Shown: piece after piece, positions 1 to 8,180 of the stretch | How the letters are laid out: each line of letters starts with the position of its first letter | Position numbering within the stretch: the stretch's first letter is position 1 | From: Streptomyces sp. NA02950 | GTDB lineage: Bacteria > Actinomycetota > Actinomycetes > Streptomycetales > Streptomycetaceae | Reading direction: 5' to 3' | Assembly (NCBI RefSeq): GCF_013364155.1 | Contig: NZ_CP054916.1 | Span: forward strand, 6,817,001-6,881,000 | DNA: 64,000 nt | Position numbers and translations under genes: made by a program | The notes under the pieces: generated by a model | What the model saw: only the letters and a program-made list of their open reading frames with translations | What the model was told of the DNA's origin: nothing | Database searches by the model: none

Positions 1-791
1 GCCGCCCCCTCCCTTCCGGTGCCCGTCCCGGTGTCTTCTCCCATACCCGCCGTCAGGCGGGTGATGAACGCGACCGTCTCGTCGAAGACGAACTCGGCGT
101 CGTAGTCCAGGGTCGCCACGTGGTAACTGCGTTCCAGCAGCCGTTCGGTGACGTCCCGGGACGACACCTGGCTCAGGATGCGCTCGGAGTCGGCGGGCGG
201 CACCACATGGTCCTGCGCGCTGTGCATCACCAGCAGCGGCTGGGTGACCTGCGGCAGTTCGGCGTCGACCAGCCGGAAGAGGCGCCGCAGCGAGTACACG
301 GCGTGCAGCGGGGTCCGGTCGTAGCCCAGTTCGTGCGACCCCGGCTTGGCGATGTCGTTGGCGATGCCCTTCACGGACGGCACCACATGGCGCATCACCG
401 GCAGCGCCGCCGACAGCGGGTCATGGATCCTGTTCGCCGGGTTGACCAGCGCGAGACCGCTGATCGCCGGACCGTGCTGGGCGGCCAGCCGCAGCGCCAG
501 CGCGCCGCCCATCGAAAGACCGCAGACGAAGACCCGCTCACAGCGCTCCCCGAGGGCCCGCAGCTCGCGGTCGACCTCGGCGTACCAGTCCTGCCAGCCG
601 GTGACCGCCAGATCCTGCCAGCGGGTGCCGTGGCCGGGAAGCAGTGGCAGCGACACGGTGAAGCCCCGCGCCGCGAGATGATCGGCCCAGGGTCGCACCG
701 ACTGCGGAGAACCGGTGAAGCCGTGCGAGACGAGGACGCCGATCGGCCCGCCGTCGTGGCGGAACGGCTCGGCTCCGGGAAGGAGCGGCAC
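1..791 (-). CDS. alpha/beta-fold hydrolase (carboxylesterase/lipase type), 3' end cut by window edge
   Basis: Serine hydrolase of the alpha/beta fold, probably a cytoplasmic carboxylesterase or monoacylglycerol-lipase-like enzyme; the substrate is unknown. The frame is open from 791 to the window edge, about 263 codons. All three catalytic residues are visible: an HGFTGSP oxyanion region near residue 23, Ser93 in the GLSMGG nucleophile elbow, Asp194 in QDHVV and His224 in YHVATLDYD. The protein is therefore essentially complete and lacks only its last residues. I chose the GTG at 791 because GGAG lies at a good distance upstream and an in-frame stop lies further up at 861-863. It diverges from the acyltransferase gene at 933, so the 141 bp between them must hold both promoters. 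Family assignment is firm; the specific role is inference. Confidence 0.88.
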   Translation of the reverse strand, partial: MPLLPGAEPFRHDGGPIGVLVSHGFTGSPQSVRPWADHLAARGFTVSLPLLPGHGTRWQDLAVTGWQDWYAEVDRELRALGERCERVFVCGLSMGGALALRLAAQHGPAISGLALVNPANRIHDPLSAALPVMRHVVPSVKGIANDIAKPGSHELGYDRTPLHAVYSLRRLFRLVDAELPQVTQPLLVMHSAQDHVVPPADSERILSQVSSRDVTERLLERSYHVATLDYDAEFVFDETVAFITRLTAGMGEDTGTGTGREGA

Positions 792-932
792 CGCGGATCT
801 CCGTTCGGTGGTTCGGGCAGGGGGAGGAACCGGTGTTTCGGGGCCGGGCGGCCCGGCACCTCAGCGTACGCGGCGCGCCGCATGCGGGGTAGGCAGGTTA
901 AGGTCTCCTCGTCGGATACAGGAGGTCCTCGG

Positions 933-1703
933 TTGTTCTACGGCGCAATGAAGCTGTCGGTGGGTGGCACGCTGAAGCTCGCCTTCCGGCCCTGGGTGGA
1001 GGGACTGGAGCACATTCCCGCCGCGGGGCCGGCCATCCTGGCCAGCAACCACCTCTCCTTCTCCGACTCCTTCTTCCTGCCCGCGATGCTGGACCGCAAG
1101 GTCACCTTCATCGCCAAGCAGGAGTACTTCACCACCCCGGGGGTCAAGGGACGGCTGACGGCGGCCTTCTTCAAGGGCGTCGGCCAGCTTCCGGTGGACC
1201 GCTCGGGTTCGCGCGGCGCCGGTGAGGCCGCGATCAAGGCGGGCATCGACGTGATCAAGCGCGGCGAGCTGTTCGGGATCTACCCCGAGGGCACCCGCTC
1301 GCCCGACGGCCGCCTCTACCGGGGCAAGCCGGGCGGTCTGGCCCGGGTGGCGCTGGCCACCGGCGCACCGGTGATCCCCGTCGCCATGATCGACACGGAG
1401 AAGATCCAGCCGCCGGGCAAGGTCATGCCCAAGCTGATGCGGCCCGGCATCAGGATCGGCAAGCCGCTGGACTTCAGCCGCTACCACGGCATGGACGGCG
1501 ACCGCTTCATCCTGCGCTCGGTGACCGACGAGGTCATGTACGAGATCATGAAGCTCTCCGGCCAGGAGTACGTCGACATCTACGCGACCGCCGCCAAGCG
1601 GCAGATCGCGGAGGCGGAGGCGGCCAGGAAGCAGGCGGAGAAGGCCGCGAAGGCGGCGGAGCGGGTCGAGAGGGAGAAGCACAAGGACAAGGCCGGGGCG
1701 TAG
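933..1703 (+). CDS. lysophospholipid acyltransferase (PlsC/AGPAT family)
   Basis: Membrane-associated acyltransferase of the 1-acyl-sn-glycerol-3-phosphate acyltransferase family, expected to transfer an acyl chain to a lysophospholipid. The 256-residue protein has the catalytic HX4D motif in NHLSFSD (His40, Asp45) and the glycerol-phosphate-binding PEGTR motif around residue 119. A charged Ala/Glu/Lys-rich helical tail closes the C-terminus. The start is a TTG at 933 with GGAGG at 921-925; the open frame extends much further upstream, but that part overlaps the divergent hydrolase on the other strand and does not look like this family. The next gene, the sensor kinase, starts 30 bp downstream, so the two may be cotranscribed. 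The physiological acyl acceptor cannot be told from sequence. Confidence 0.88.
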   Translation: MFYGAMKLSVGGTLKLAFRPWVEGLEHIPAAGPAILASNHLSFSDSFFLPAMLDRKVTFIAKQEYFTTPGVKGRLTAAFFKGVGQLPVDRSGSRGAGEAAIKAGIDVIKRGELFGIYPEGTRSPDGRLYRGKPGGLARVALATGAPVIPVAMIDTEKIQPPGKVMPKLMRPGIRIGKPLDFSRYHGMDGDRFILRSVTDEVMYEIMKLSGQEYVDIYATAAKRQIAEAEAARKQAEKAAKAAERVEREKHKDKAGA

Positions 1704-1733
1704 GACGCGTCCTGGCCCAGGGGTGGGGGGATC

Positions 1734-3107
1734 GTGGCGCAGCGGCCCGAGCACCAGCGTGCGGTGGGGGACCTCGAGCACGAGCGCGAGCACACGGCGG
1801 AACGGCCGGAGCGGGCTGCGCCCGGCCGGCCGGCCGGGCGTCCCAGGCGCGAGCGCGTGGTGCGGATGTCCGTCGAGCAGCCGCTGTGGCAGGCGCTGAC
1901 CGCCTACCGCGTCCTCACCCTGCTCTACGCCCTCGTCCTCTACGTCCGCTCCTTCCACCACTACGACCACCCGCTGGGCGCGGGCGCCTATATGGCCGTC
2001 CTGACCGTGTGGACGGCGCTGACCTTCCGTATGGTCTCCTCGGCCGAGCGCTGCACCCGGCGCTTCCTGGTCGGCGATCTCAGCGTGGCGGTGGTGGGCA
2101 TCCTGCTCACCCCGCTCGTCGACACCCACGACCGGATCGCCGAGGGCACACCCACCCTGCCGTCCATATGGACCGCGGGCGCCGTCCTCGGCTTCGCGGT
2201 CAAGGGCGGCTGGCGCTGGGCGGCATGGGCCTCCACCGTCGTCTGCGCCGCCAACATCATCGAGCGCGGCGGCTTCGCCCAGGACACCGTCCACATGCTG
2301 ATCCTCGTCTGGGTGGCGAGCGTGGCCATCGGCTACGTCGTCGAGGTGGCCCGCGCCAGTGAGCGCACCCTCGCCCGCGCGCTGCGCATCGAGGCCGCGA
2401 CCCGCGAACGGGAGCGGCTGGCCCGCGACATCCACGACAGCGTGCTCCAGGTGCTCGCCATGGTGCAGCGGCGCGGCGCCGCGATCGGCGGTGAGGCGGC
2501 CGAACTGGGCCGGATGGCGGGCGAACAGGAGATCGCGCTGCGCACGCTGGTCTCCACGGGTCTGGTGACCCCGCCGCGCACCGCCCCCGGACAGCACACC
2601 GTGGCCCACGCCCCGGCCCCCGTCCCGGACGACCCCGAGGGATCCGGCGCCGAACCGTGCGATCTGCGCGCCCTGCTGGCGCCGCACGCCGGATCCCGGG
2701 TCACCCTCTCCGAGCCCGGCGCCCCCGTGGTCCTCCCGGCCCACGCGGCAGGGGAGTTGGCGGCCGCGGTCGGCGCCGCGCTGGACAATGTGCGGGTCCA
2801 CGCGGGCGAGGAGGCCCACGCCTGGATCCTGGTGGAGGACGAACCGGGCGCCGTGATGGTGACCGTGCGGGACGACGGCCCCGGCATCGCCGAAGGACGG
2901 CTCGCCGACGCCGAGCGCGAGGGCCGCCTCGGGGTGGCCCTGTCCATCCGGGGACGGCTGCGCGACCTCGGCGGTACGGCCGAGTGGATCTCGGCTCCGG
3001 GCCAGGGCACCGAGGTGGAACTCACGGTCCCGAAGGCGGCCGTGCCGCCGGGGACTGCGCCGGACGACACGACTTCTGCGGACGACAAGGGGAAGGCAGC
3101 GCGATGA
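1734..3107 (+). CDS. macS: MacS-family sensor histidine kinase
   Basis: Sensor kinase of a two-component pair with the downstream regulator; the family matches MacS of Streptomyces, where MacRS affects antibiotic production and morphology. About five hydrophobic segments (roughly residues 50-200) precede a NarL-type HisKA_3 domain with phospho-acceptor His234 in RDIHDSVLQ. A HATPase domain follows with an N-box (ALDNVRVH) and a DDGPGI loop. No large extracellular sensor domain is visible. The GTG at 1734 is used because a G-rich ribosome-binding stretch sits just upstream; family similarity only becomes clear at about residue 41 (RERVVRMSVEQPL), so a later start at 1857 or 1866 is possible. 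The stop codon overlaps the next start (ATGA). The stimulus is unknown. Confidence 0.85.
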   Translation: MAQRPEHQRAVGDLEHEREHTAERPERAAPGRPAGRPRRERVVRMSVEQPLWQALTAYRVLTLLYALVLYVRSFHHYDHPLGAGAYMAVLTVWTALTFRMVSSAERCTRRFLVGDLSVAVVGILLTPLVDTHDRIAEGTPTLPSIWTAGAVLGFAVKGGWRWAAWASTVVCAANIIERGGFAQDTVHMLILVWVASVAIGYVVEVARASERTLARALRIEAATRERERLARDIHDSVLQVLAMVQRRGAAIGGEAAELGRMAGEQEIALRTLVSTGLVTPPRTAPGQHTVAHAPAPVPDDPEGSGAEPCDLRALLAPHAGSRVTLSEPGAPVVLPAHAAGELAAAVGAALDNVRVHAGEEAHAWILVEDEPGAVMVTVRDDGPGIAEGRLADAEREGRLGVALSIRGRLRDLGGTAEWISAPGQGTEVELTVPKAAVPPGTAPDDTTSADDKGKAAR

Positions 3108-3784
3108 CCGATCACCACGAGGGCCGGCCGGTGACGGTGATGGTGGTGGACGACCATCCGATGTGGCGCGACGCGGTGGCCCGCGATCTGTCCGAGGCCG
3201 GGTTCGACGTGGTGGCCACGGCCGGTGACGGCCCGCAGGCCGTCCGCCGGGCCAAGGCCGCCGAGCCCGATGTCCTGGTGCTCGACCTCAACCTCCCCGG
3301 ACTGCCCGGTGTCGACGTCTGCAAGGAGGTCGTCGCCGCCCACCCCCAGCTGCGGGTGCTGGTGCTCTCCGCCAGCGGTGAGCACGCCGACGTCCTGGAG
3401 GCCGTGAAGTCCGGCGCCACCGGCTATCTGCTGAAGTCGGCCAGTACGGAGGAGCTGCTCGACGCGGTGCGCCGCACCGCCGCCGGGGACCCGGTCTTCA
3501 CCCCCGGTCTCGCGGGCCTGGTGCTCGGCGAGTACCGGCGGCTCGCCGGAGAACCCGCCCCCACCGCCGCCGACCAGCCGGTCGCCCCGCAGCTGACCGA
3601 GCGGGAGACGGAGGTGCTGCGGCTGGTGGCCAAGGGGCTCTCGTACAAGCAGATCGCCGAGCGGCTGGTCATCTCCCACCGCACGGTGCAGAACCACGTA
3701 CAGAACACCCTCGGCAAGCTGCAACTGCACAACCGCGTGGAACTGGTGCGGTACGCGATCGAACGGGGCCTGGACGATGCCTGA
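3104..3784 (+). CDS. macR: MacR-family response regulator (NarL/LuxR type)
   Basis: DNA-binding response regulator paired with the upstream kinase. The receiver domain has acidic residues D16-D17, phospho-acceptor Asp61 in LVLDLNLPG and a conserved Lys in LLKSAS. After a short linker comes a LuxR-type helix-turn-helix starting at QLTERETEVLRLVA and ending near ISHRTVQNHV. At 226 residues it has the usual length of the family. The ATG at 3104 overlaps the kinase stop by 4 bp, the classic arrangement for translational coupling, which decides this start against longer open reading upstream. By analogy with MacR it probably controls cell-surface or membrane protein genes; no target site was identified here. 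Confidence 0.9.
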   Translation: MTDHHEGRPVTVMVVDDHPMWRDAVARDLSEAGFDVVATAGDGPQAVRRAKAAEPDVLVLDLNLPGLPGVDVCKEVVAAHPQLRVLVLSASGEHADVLEAVKSGATGYLLKSASTEELLDAVRRTAAGDPVFTPGLAGLVLGEYRRLAGEPAPTAADQPVAPQLTERETEVLRLVAKGLSYKQIAERLVISHRTVQNHVQNTLGKLQLHNRVELVRYAIERGLDDA

Positions 3785-3884
3785 GGTCCGCGCCCGGGGT
3801 TTGGGCAGCACCCACCCCTCGTACGGGTGAAGTTCAGAATCAACTGCCCAGGCGTGCGCGGAAATCGACCGCGGCCCCATCCCC

Positions 3885-3900
3885 TGTGACCTGGATCACC
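3885..3900. promoter_or_regulatory. possible Crp-type operator upstream of pfkA
   Basis: The sequence TGTGACCTGGATCACC has the form TGTGA-N6-TCACC, a near-perfect palindrome that fits the Crp/FNR-family consensus including the GTG(N6)GNCAC form reported for Streptomyces Crp. It lies 62 bp before the phosphofructokinase start, in the only intergenic stretch of that gene. Function is inferred from the match and its position. Confidence 0.4.
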
Positions 3901-3961
3901 GTTAGCGTGGCCCTCCGTACCGGGCCCAAGCACCGGATTCCACGGGAGAAGGGAAGAAACG

Positions 3962-4990
3962 ATGCGGGTCGGAGTGCTGACCGGAGGCGGCGACTGCCCC
4001 GGGCTCAACGCGGTCATCCGCGCCGTCGTCCGCAAGGGCGTACAGGAATACGGCTATGAATTCGTCGGCTTCCGGGACGGCTGGCGAGGCCCTCTCGAGA
4101 ACGACACCGTCCCCCTCGACATCCGCGCGGTGCGCGGCATCCTGCCGCGCGGCGGCACCATCCTCGGCTCGTCCCGCACCAACCCCCTCAAGAGCGAGGA
4201 CGGCATCCGCCGGGTCAAGGACAACCTCGCCAAGCAGGAGGTCGAGGCGCTGATCGCGATCGGCGGCGAGGACACCCTCGGCGTCGCCGCCCGGCTCTCC
4301 GGCGAGTACGGCATCCGCTGCGTCGGCGTCCCCAAGACCATCGACAACGACCTCTCCGCCACGGACTACACCTTCGGCTTCGACACCGCCGTCAACATCG
4401 CCACCGAGGCGATCGACCGGCTGCACACCACCGCTGAGTCCCATATGCGCGTCCTCGTCGTGGAGGTGATGGGCCGCCACGCGGGCTGGATCGCCCTCCA
4501 CTCCGGCCTCGCGGGCGGCGCCAACGTCATCCTCATCCCCGAGCAGCGCTTCGACGTCGACCAGATCTGCGCCTGGGTCGAATCCCGCTTCAAGATCCGC
4601 TACGCGCCGATCGTGGTCGTCGCCGAGGGCGCCATGCCGAAGGGGGGTGACGCCGTGCTGAAGGACAGCTCGCTCGACTCCTTCGGGCACGTCCGGCTCT
4701 CCGGGATCGGCGAATGGCTGGCCAAGGAGATCGAGCGCCGCACGGGCAAGGAGGCCCGTACGACCGTCCTCGGCCACGTCCAGCGCGGCGGCACCCCCAG
4801 CGCCTTCGACCGCTGGCTCGCCACCCGCTTCGGGCTGCACGCGATCGACGCCGTGCGGGACGAGGACTTCGGCACGATGGTCGCCCTGCGCGGCACGGAC
4901 ATCGTCCGCGTCCCCCTGGCCGAGGCGACGGCCCGCCTGAAGACGGTGGATCCGTCGCTGTACGCGGAAGCGGAGGTCTTCTTCGGCTGA
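3962..4990 (+). CDS. pfkA: 6-phosphofructokinase, mixed-substrate group, PPi-type active-site residues
   Basis: Phosphorylates fructose 6-phosphate to fructose 1,6-bisphosphate in glycolysis. The 342-residue protein has the GGGDCPGLNA motif at the N-terminus, GGEDT at 101-105, PKTIDND at 124-130 (catalytic Asp128) and the MGRHAGWIA effector/substrate motif. Asp104 and Lys125 are the residues that, in this family, go with pyrophosphate rather than ATP as phosphoryl donor; ATP enzymes usually have Gly at 104. The sequence strongly resembles the PPi-dependent enzyme of Amycolatopsis. The ATG at 3962 follows a GGAGAAGGGAAG ribosome-binding region. A bidirectional terminator separates it from the convergent anthranilate synthase. 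Donor specificity is a prediction. Confidence 0.92.
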   Translation: MRVGVLTGGGDCPGLNAVIRAVVRKGVQEYGYEFVGFRDGWRGPLENDTVPLDIRAVRGILPRGGTILGSSRTNPLKSEDGIRRVKDNLAKQEVEALIAIGGEDTLGVAARLSGEYGIRCVGVPKTIDNDLSATDYTFGFDTAVNIATEAIDRLHTTAESHMRVLVVEVMGRHAGWIALHSGLAGGANVILIPEQRFDVDQICAWVESRFKIRYAPIVVVAEGAMPKGGDAVLKDSSLDSFGHVRLSGIGEWLAKEIERRTGKEARTTVLGHVQRGGTPSAFDRWLATRFGLHAIDAVRDEDFGTMVALRGTDIVRVPLAEATARLKTVDPSLYAEAEVFFG

Positions 4991-5009
4991 CGAACCCACC
5001 TCCGGTCCT

Positions 5010-5035
5010 GGGGTCTCGCCGCGGGGCGAGACCCC
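5010..5035. terminator. hairpin terminator between convergent pfkA and trp genes
   Basis: An 11-bp perfect inverted repeat (GGGGTCTCGCC at 5010-5020, its complement at 5025-5035) with a 4-nt loop lies between the two convergent stops. No T-run follows, as is usual for Streptomyces terminators; it could serve both strands. Confidence 0.65.
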
Positions 5036-5070
5036 GGGAACCAGCGGCCCCGGGGCGGAGCCCCCGGTGG

Positions 5071-7029
5071 TCACACCCGCACGGCGGCCAGCAGCTCCGC
5101 CACCACCCCCACCCCATCCATCGTCAGCACCGACTCCGGATGGAACTGCACCCCGGCAAAGCCCGGCCCCCGCAGCGCATGCACATCCCCGCTCCCCGCG
5201 TCCCGGCTCAACTCCACCCGGTGCATCGCCAACTCCGTCTCCACAGCCGCCTCGCACCGCGCGGTGAACGTGTTGTAGAAGCCCACCGTCTCCTCGCGCC
5301 CGAAGAAGTCGATCCGCTCCTGCGCACCCTGGAACGGCACCTCCTTCCGCACGATCTCCAGCCCCAGTTCCGCCGCGATCAGCTCGTGCCCCAGGCACAC
5401 CCCCAGCAGCCCGTGCCGGTGCCCGGCCACCAGATCCGCGGCCAGCCCCCGCAGGAACCGCATCTTGGGGTCGGCGGTGTCGCCCGGATCGCCGGGTCCG
5501 GGGCCCAGCACCACCGGCCCCTCGTGCGCGAGTGCCGCCTCCCGTACGCCCGGCTCGTCGTACCGCCGCACACTGACGGTCAGCCCGGACGTCCGGAGCA
5601 GATGGGCGAGCATCGCGGTGAAGGTGTCCTCGCCGTCGATCACCAGCGCATGGCCCGACAGCCCACCCACCCCGTCCGTCGGCTCCTCAACGGTCTGCAT
5701 CCGCAGCCAGAACGGCGCGAGATCGGCCCGCCGCGCGTCCAGCGCCGCCCGCACCCGCGGATCGTCGGCGAGCCCGGGCCGGACACCCTCCCGCGACGGC
5801 GCGGCCGGCCCCGGCCGCACGCCCAGTGCCGTCAGCACCCCCGCCGCCTTCGCATGGGTCTCCGCCACCTCACCCCGCGGATCGGAGTGCCGCACCAGCG
5901 TCGCGCCGACCGGGACCTTCAGCGCGCCCGCCCCGTCGATATCGGCGGTCCTGATCAGGATCGGTGAGTCCAGCGTCTGCGCCCCGCCGCCGTCCCGCCC
6001 GATGAGGGCCAGCGCCCCCGCGTAGTAGCCCCGCCCGGCGCCGTCCGGCCCGGCGGGCTCGTAGCGCTCGATGACCCGGCAGGCGTTCTGCACCGGCGAC
6101 CCGGTGACCGTCGCCGCGAACATCGTCTCCCGCAGCACTTCCCGCACGTCCAGTGAGGACCGCCCGCGCAGCTCGTACTCGGTGTGCGCGAGGTGCGCCA
6201 TCTCCCGCAGCCGGGGGCCGATCACCACACCGCCCCGGTCGCCGACGGTGCACATCATCTTCAGCTCCTCGTCCACGACCATGGACAGCTCCTCCACCTC
6301 CTTGCGGTCGTGGAGGAAGGCCAGCAGCCCGTCGGCGTCGGCCCCACCGGCCGGGTAGCGGTACGTCCCGCTGATCGGGTTCATCACGACGGTGCCCCCG
6401 GACATCCGCACATGCACCTCGGGGCTGGCCCCCACCAGCGTCCGCCCGTCCGCCAGCCGCACCACATACGTCCAGTACGCGCCCCGCTCCCCGGCCAGCA
6501 GCCGCCGGAAGAGCGCGAGCGCGTCGGTACTCCCGAAGTCCGGGATCTCCCCCCGGAAGGTCCTTCGGATCACGAAGTTGGCGCCTTCGCCCGTGCCGAT
6601 CTCGTCCGCGATGACCTGCCGCACGATCTCGGCGTACGCGTCGTCGTCGACGTCGAAGGCCCCGCCCTCGACGTTCACCCGGTGCGCGGGCAGCGCGTCC
6701 AGCACCTCGGCGAGCGGCAGCTCGTACGTCTCCTCCGGCCGCAGCACGGCCAGCGGCGTTCCGTCGTCCCGTACGTCGAACCCGCGCTCCCGGATCTGCC
6801 GGAACGGCACCAGCGCGAGCGCGTCCGCCACCGCCGCCCCGCCCTCCGGGGCCCCGGCCGGCAACGGGATGTCGGTCAGCCGCTCCACCTCGCCGACCGG
6901 TCCGGTCAGCACCTCGACGGTGTCCGGGGCGTGCCCGGGGGTACGGCGGTGGATCAGGGCAAAGGGGGAGTCGGCGGAGAGCAGCCGCGCGATGACGTCG
7001 CGTGCTGTGGCCTGCGTGTCGTTCCGCAT
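5071..7029 (-). CDS. fused anthranilate synthase, TrpE-TrpG
   Basis: Converts chorismate and glutamine to anthranilate, the first committed step to tryptophan. The 652-residue protein joins a chorismate-binding TrpE domain (about residues 1-430) to a class I glutamine amidotransferase domain. The amidotransferase has catalytic Cys545 in GVCLGHE and the GVQFHPES His/Glu motif near the C-terminus. The fused order resembles PhzE and the single-chain enzymes of actinobacteria; anthranilate for secondary metabolism is an alternative role. The ATG at 7029 has GGAAGGAA upstream. A leader peptide with three Trp codons and a terminator hairpin lie in the 5' region, which argues for tryptophan-controlled attenuation and so for a primary biosynthetic role. 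Confidence 0.9.
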   Translation of the reverse strand: MRNDTQATARDVIARLLSADSPFALIHRRTPGHAPDTVEVLTGPVGEVERLTDIPLPAGAPEGGAAVADALALVPFRQIRERGFDVRDDGTPLAVLRPEETYELPLAEVLDALPAHRVNVEGGAFDVDDDAYAEIVRQVIADEIGTGEGANFVIRRTFRGEIPDFGSTDALALFRRLLAGERGAYWTYVVRLADGRTLVGASPEVHVRMSGGTVVMNPISGTYRYPAGGADADGLLAFLHDRKEVEELSMVVDEELKMMCTVGDRGGVVIGPRLREMAHLAHTEYELRGRSSLDVREVLRETMFAATVTGSPVQNACRVIERYEPAGPDGAGRGYYAGALALIGRDGGGAQTLDSPILIRTADIDGAGALKVPVGATLVRHSDPRGEVAETHAKAAGVLTALGVRPGPAAPSREGVRPGLADDPRVRAALDARRADLAPFWLRMQTVEEPTDGVGGLSGHALVIDGEDTFTAMLAHLLRTSGLTVSVRRYDEPGVREAALAHEGPVVLGPGPGDPGDTADPKMRFLRGLAADLVAGHRHGLLGVCLGHELIAAELGLEIVRKEVPFQGAQERIDFFGREETVGFYNTFTARCEAAVETELAMHRVELSRDAGSGDVHALRGPGFAGVQFHPESVLTMDGVGVVAELLAAVRV

Positions 7030-7074
7030 GGCGGGGTGTTCCTTCCGAGGAGGAGGAACGGCCCGCGCAAACGC

Positions 7075-7101
7075 CGAAGGCCGCCCCTCGGGCGGCCTTC
7101 G
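7075..7101 (-). terminator. trp attenuator hairpin
   Basis: An 11-bp perfect stem (CGAAGGCCGCC pairing with 7091-7101) with a 5-nt loop lies between the leader peptide stop and the anthranilate synthase start; GCGTTTG follows on the transcribed strand. Its place right after a Trp-rich leader marks it as the attenuator terminator. The competing antiterminator pairing was not modelled. Confidence 0.75.
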
Positions 7102-7125
7102 CGTGGTGTCTGGATGTACGCGCGA

Positions 7126-7182
7126 TCAGTGGGCCGCCGGATGAGCGGTCCACCACCAGTTCATGTTCTGTCGCGCGTGCAT
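7126..7182 (-). CDS. trpL: trp leader peptide (attenuator peptide, three tandem Trp codons)
   Basis: An 18-codon reading frame, MHARQNMNWWWTAHPAAH, with three consecutive TGG codons, ending 96 bp before the anthranilate synthase start. Trp is otherwise rare, so three in a row in so short a frame is the signature of a tryptophan-sensing leader. Stalling at these codons when charged tRNA-Trp is scarce should favour read-through of the hairpin at 7075-7101. The ribosome-binding site is weak (AAGG about 9 nt upstream). Confidence 0.85.
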   Translation of the reverse strand: MHARQNMNWWWTAHPAAH

Positions 7183-7233
7183 GTCCGGAACCTTACATCA
7201 GCACCGGGGCCGCCCGACCGCTACGGCCATGTG

Positions 7234-7821
7234 TCAGCCGGAGCGCTTGCCCACGGAGGTGAGATCGATGTCGATGGTGAAGGGCGCCGTCGTCTTGAGC
7301 TGGTCGTGGTGGATGCCGGTCAGCGAGAAGCACTCGGTGGCCGGGTCGCGTTCGTAGAGGTACACCACCGTGCGCCCCTCGTCGTTCTCCACCCGCCAGT
7401 AATGGCGGATGCCCGCCTTGGCGTACTTCCGGGGCTTGGTGTCGCGGTCCCGCTCCTCGGAATCGGGGGACACGGCTTCGACGGCCAGGACGACATCTTC
7501 CGGCACATAGTACGTAGACGGCTCATCGCGGTCGTACGCCTCGGCGGTCACCACAACGACATCCGGTTCGGGGGCCTGTCGCCTGGCGAGCCGGACGGTC
7601 ATCTCCCGATCGGCCCGCAGCCTGGCCGGTGCCTGCCGATCCAGTTCCGCGACCAGCAGATTGATCACCCGGCTGTGCCATTTTTCTTGCGGGCTCACGA
7701 AGACGAAGCTCCCGTCGATGAGCTCGGTGTGCGGGGGAAGGCCAGGCAGCCGCAGTAGATCCTCGGCGGTGAAGCCCTCTGGAGGCGGGATCACCCAGTC
7801 GGGCAGCGGCGCGACACTCAT
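7234..7821 (-). CDS. Uma2 family endonuclease-like protein
   Basis: A 195-residue protein of the Uma2/DUF820 family, which has a restriction-endonuclease-like fold and is found in many copies in actinobacteria and cyanobacteria; no biological role is established. Visible motifs are HTELIDG early in the fold, the PEPDVVVV strand, the acidic VLAVEAVSP strand and the KxxxYAxAGI segment typical of the family. The ATG at 7821 is the first start that gives a full-length domain; the ribosome-binding site is weak. It is transcribed toward the trp operon, with its end 51 bp from the leader peptide. About 360 bp with no gene lie upstream. Confidence 0.8.
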   Translation of the reverse strand: MSVAPLPDWVIPPPEGFTAEDLLRLPGLPPHTELIDGSFVFVSPQEKWHSRVINLLVAELDRQAPARLRADREMTVRLARRQAPEPDVVVVTAEAYDRDEPSTYYVPEDVVLAVEAVSPDSEERDRDTKPRKYAKAGIRHYWRVENDEGRTVVYLYERDPATECFSLTGIHHDQLKTTAPFTIDIDLTSVGKRSG

Positions 7822-8180
7822 AAAGGTCAGCGTACGTGCTGAAGGGGCGCCTTGGGGCGGTAACGGACAGTAGGGGCCGGTCGCCGCCAGTGCCTCTGCG
7901 CTCGCTCATCCCGCGCTCGCTCCGCCCAGGCGGGGCGGTGGACGGGTCCGGTCTTTTGCGGTCATCGGTCGGTCGGCCGATGGTCGGGGGTGTCACGGTT
8001 CGGTGAGGGGTTCTTCACGGGACGGTCGCCGACGGTCCCAAGATGACCGGGATCGCCGCTCTTGTGCGGCGCGGCGCCCGCGAACCGCGTTTCGCCATGT
8101 CAGCGCGGCAGGCTAACTTCTGGGTCCGCGCATCGAATCGATGTGCGCAGCACACCACCAACCAACGGGGGCAATGCGCC
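7822..8180. other. intergenic region, no gene seen
   Basis: Divergent spacer between the Uma2 gene and the small membrane protein. It contains short inverted repeats (for example CATCGG/CCGATG around 7962-7982) but no convincing coding frame, RNA gene or recognisable operator. Confidence 0.5.

Noticed and set aside
861..2819. Long minus-strand open frame over the acyltransferase and sensor kinase genes
   Set aside because: It is antisense to two clear families and consists of Arg/Gly/Val/Asp-rich sequence typical of the shadow of GC-rich genes.
2657..3784. Longer 375-codon version of the response regulator
   Set aside because: The first 149 codons overlap the kinase gene in another frame; the ATG at 3104 overlapping the kinase stop gives the normal protein.
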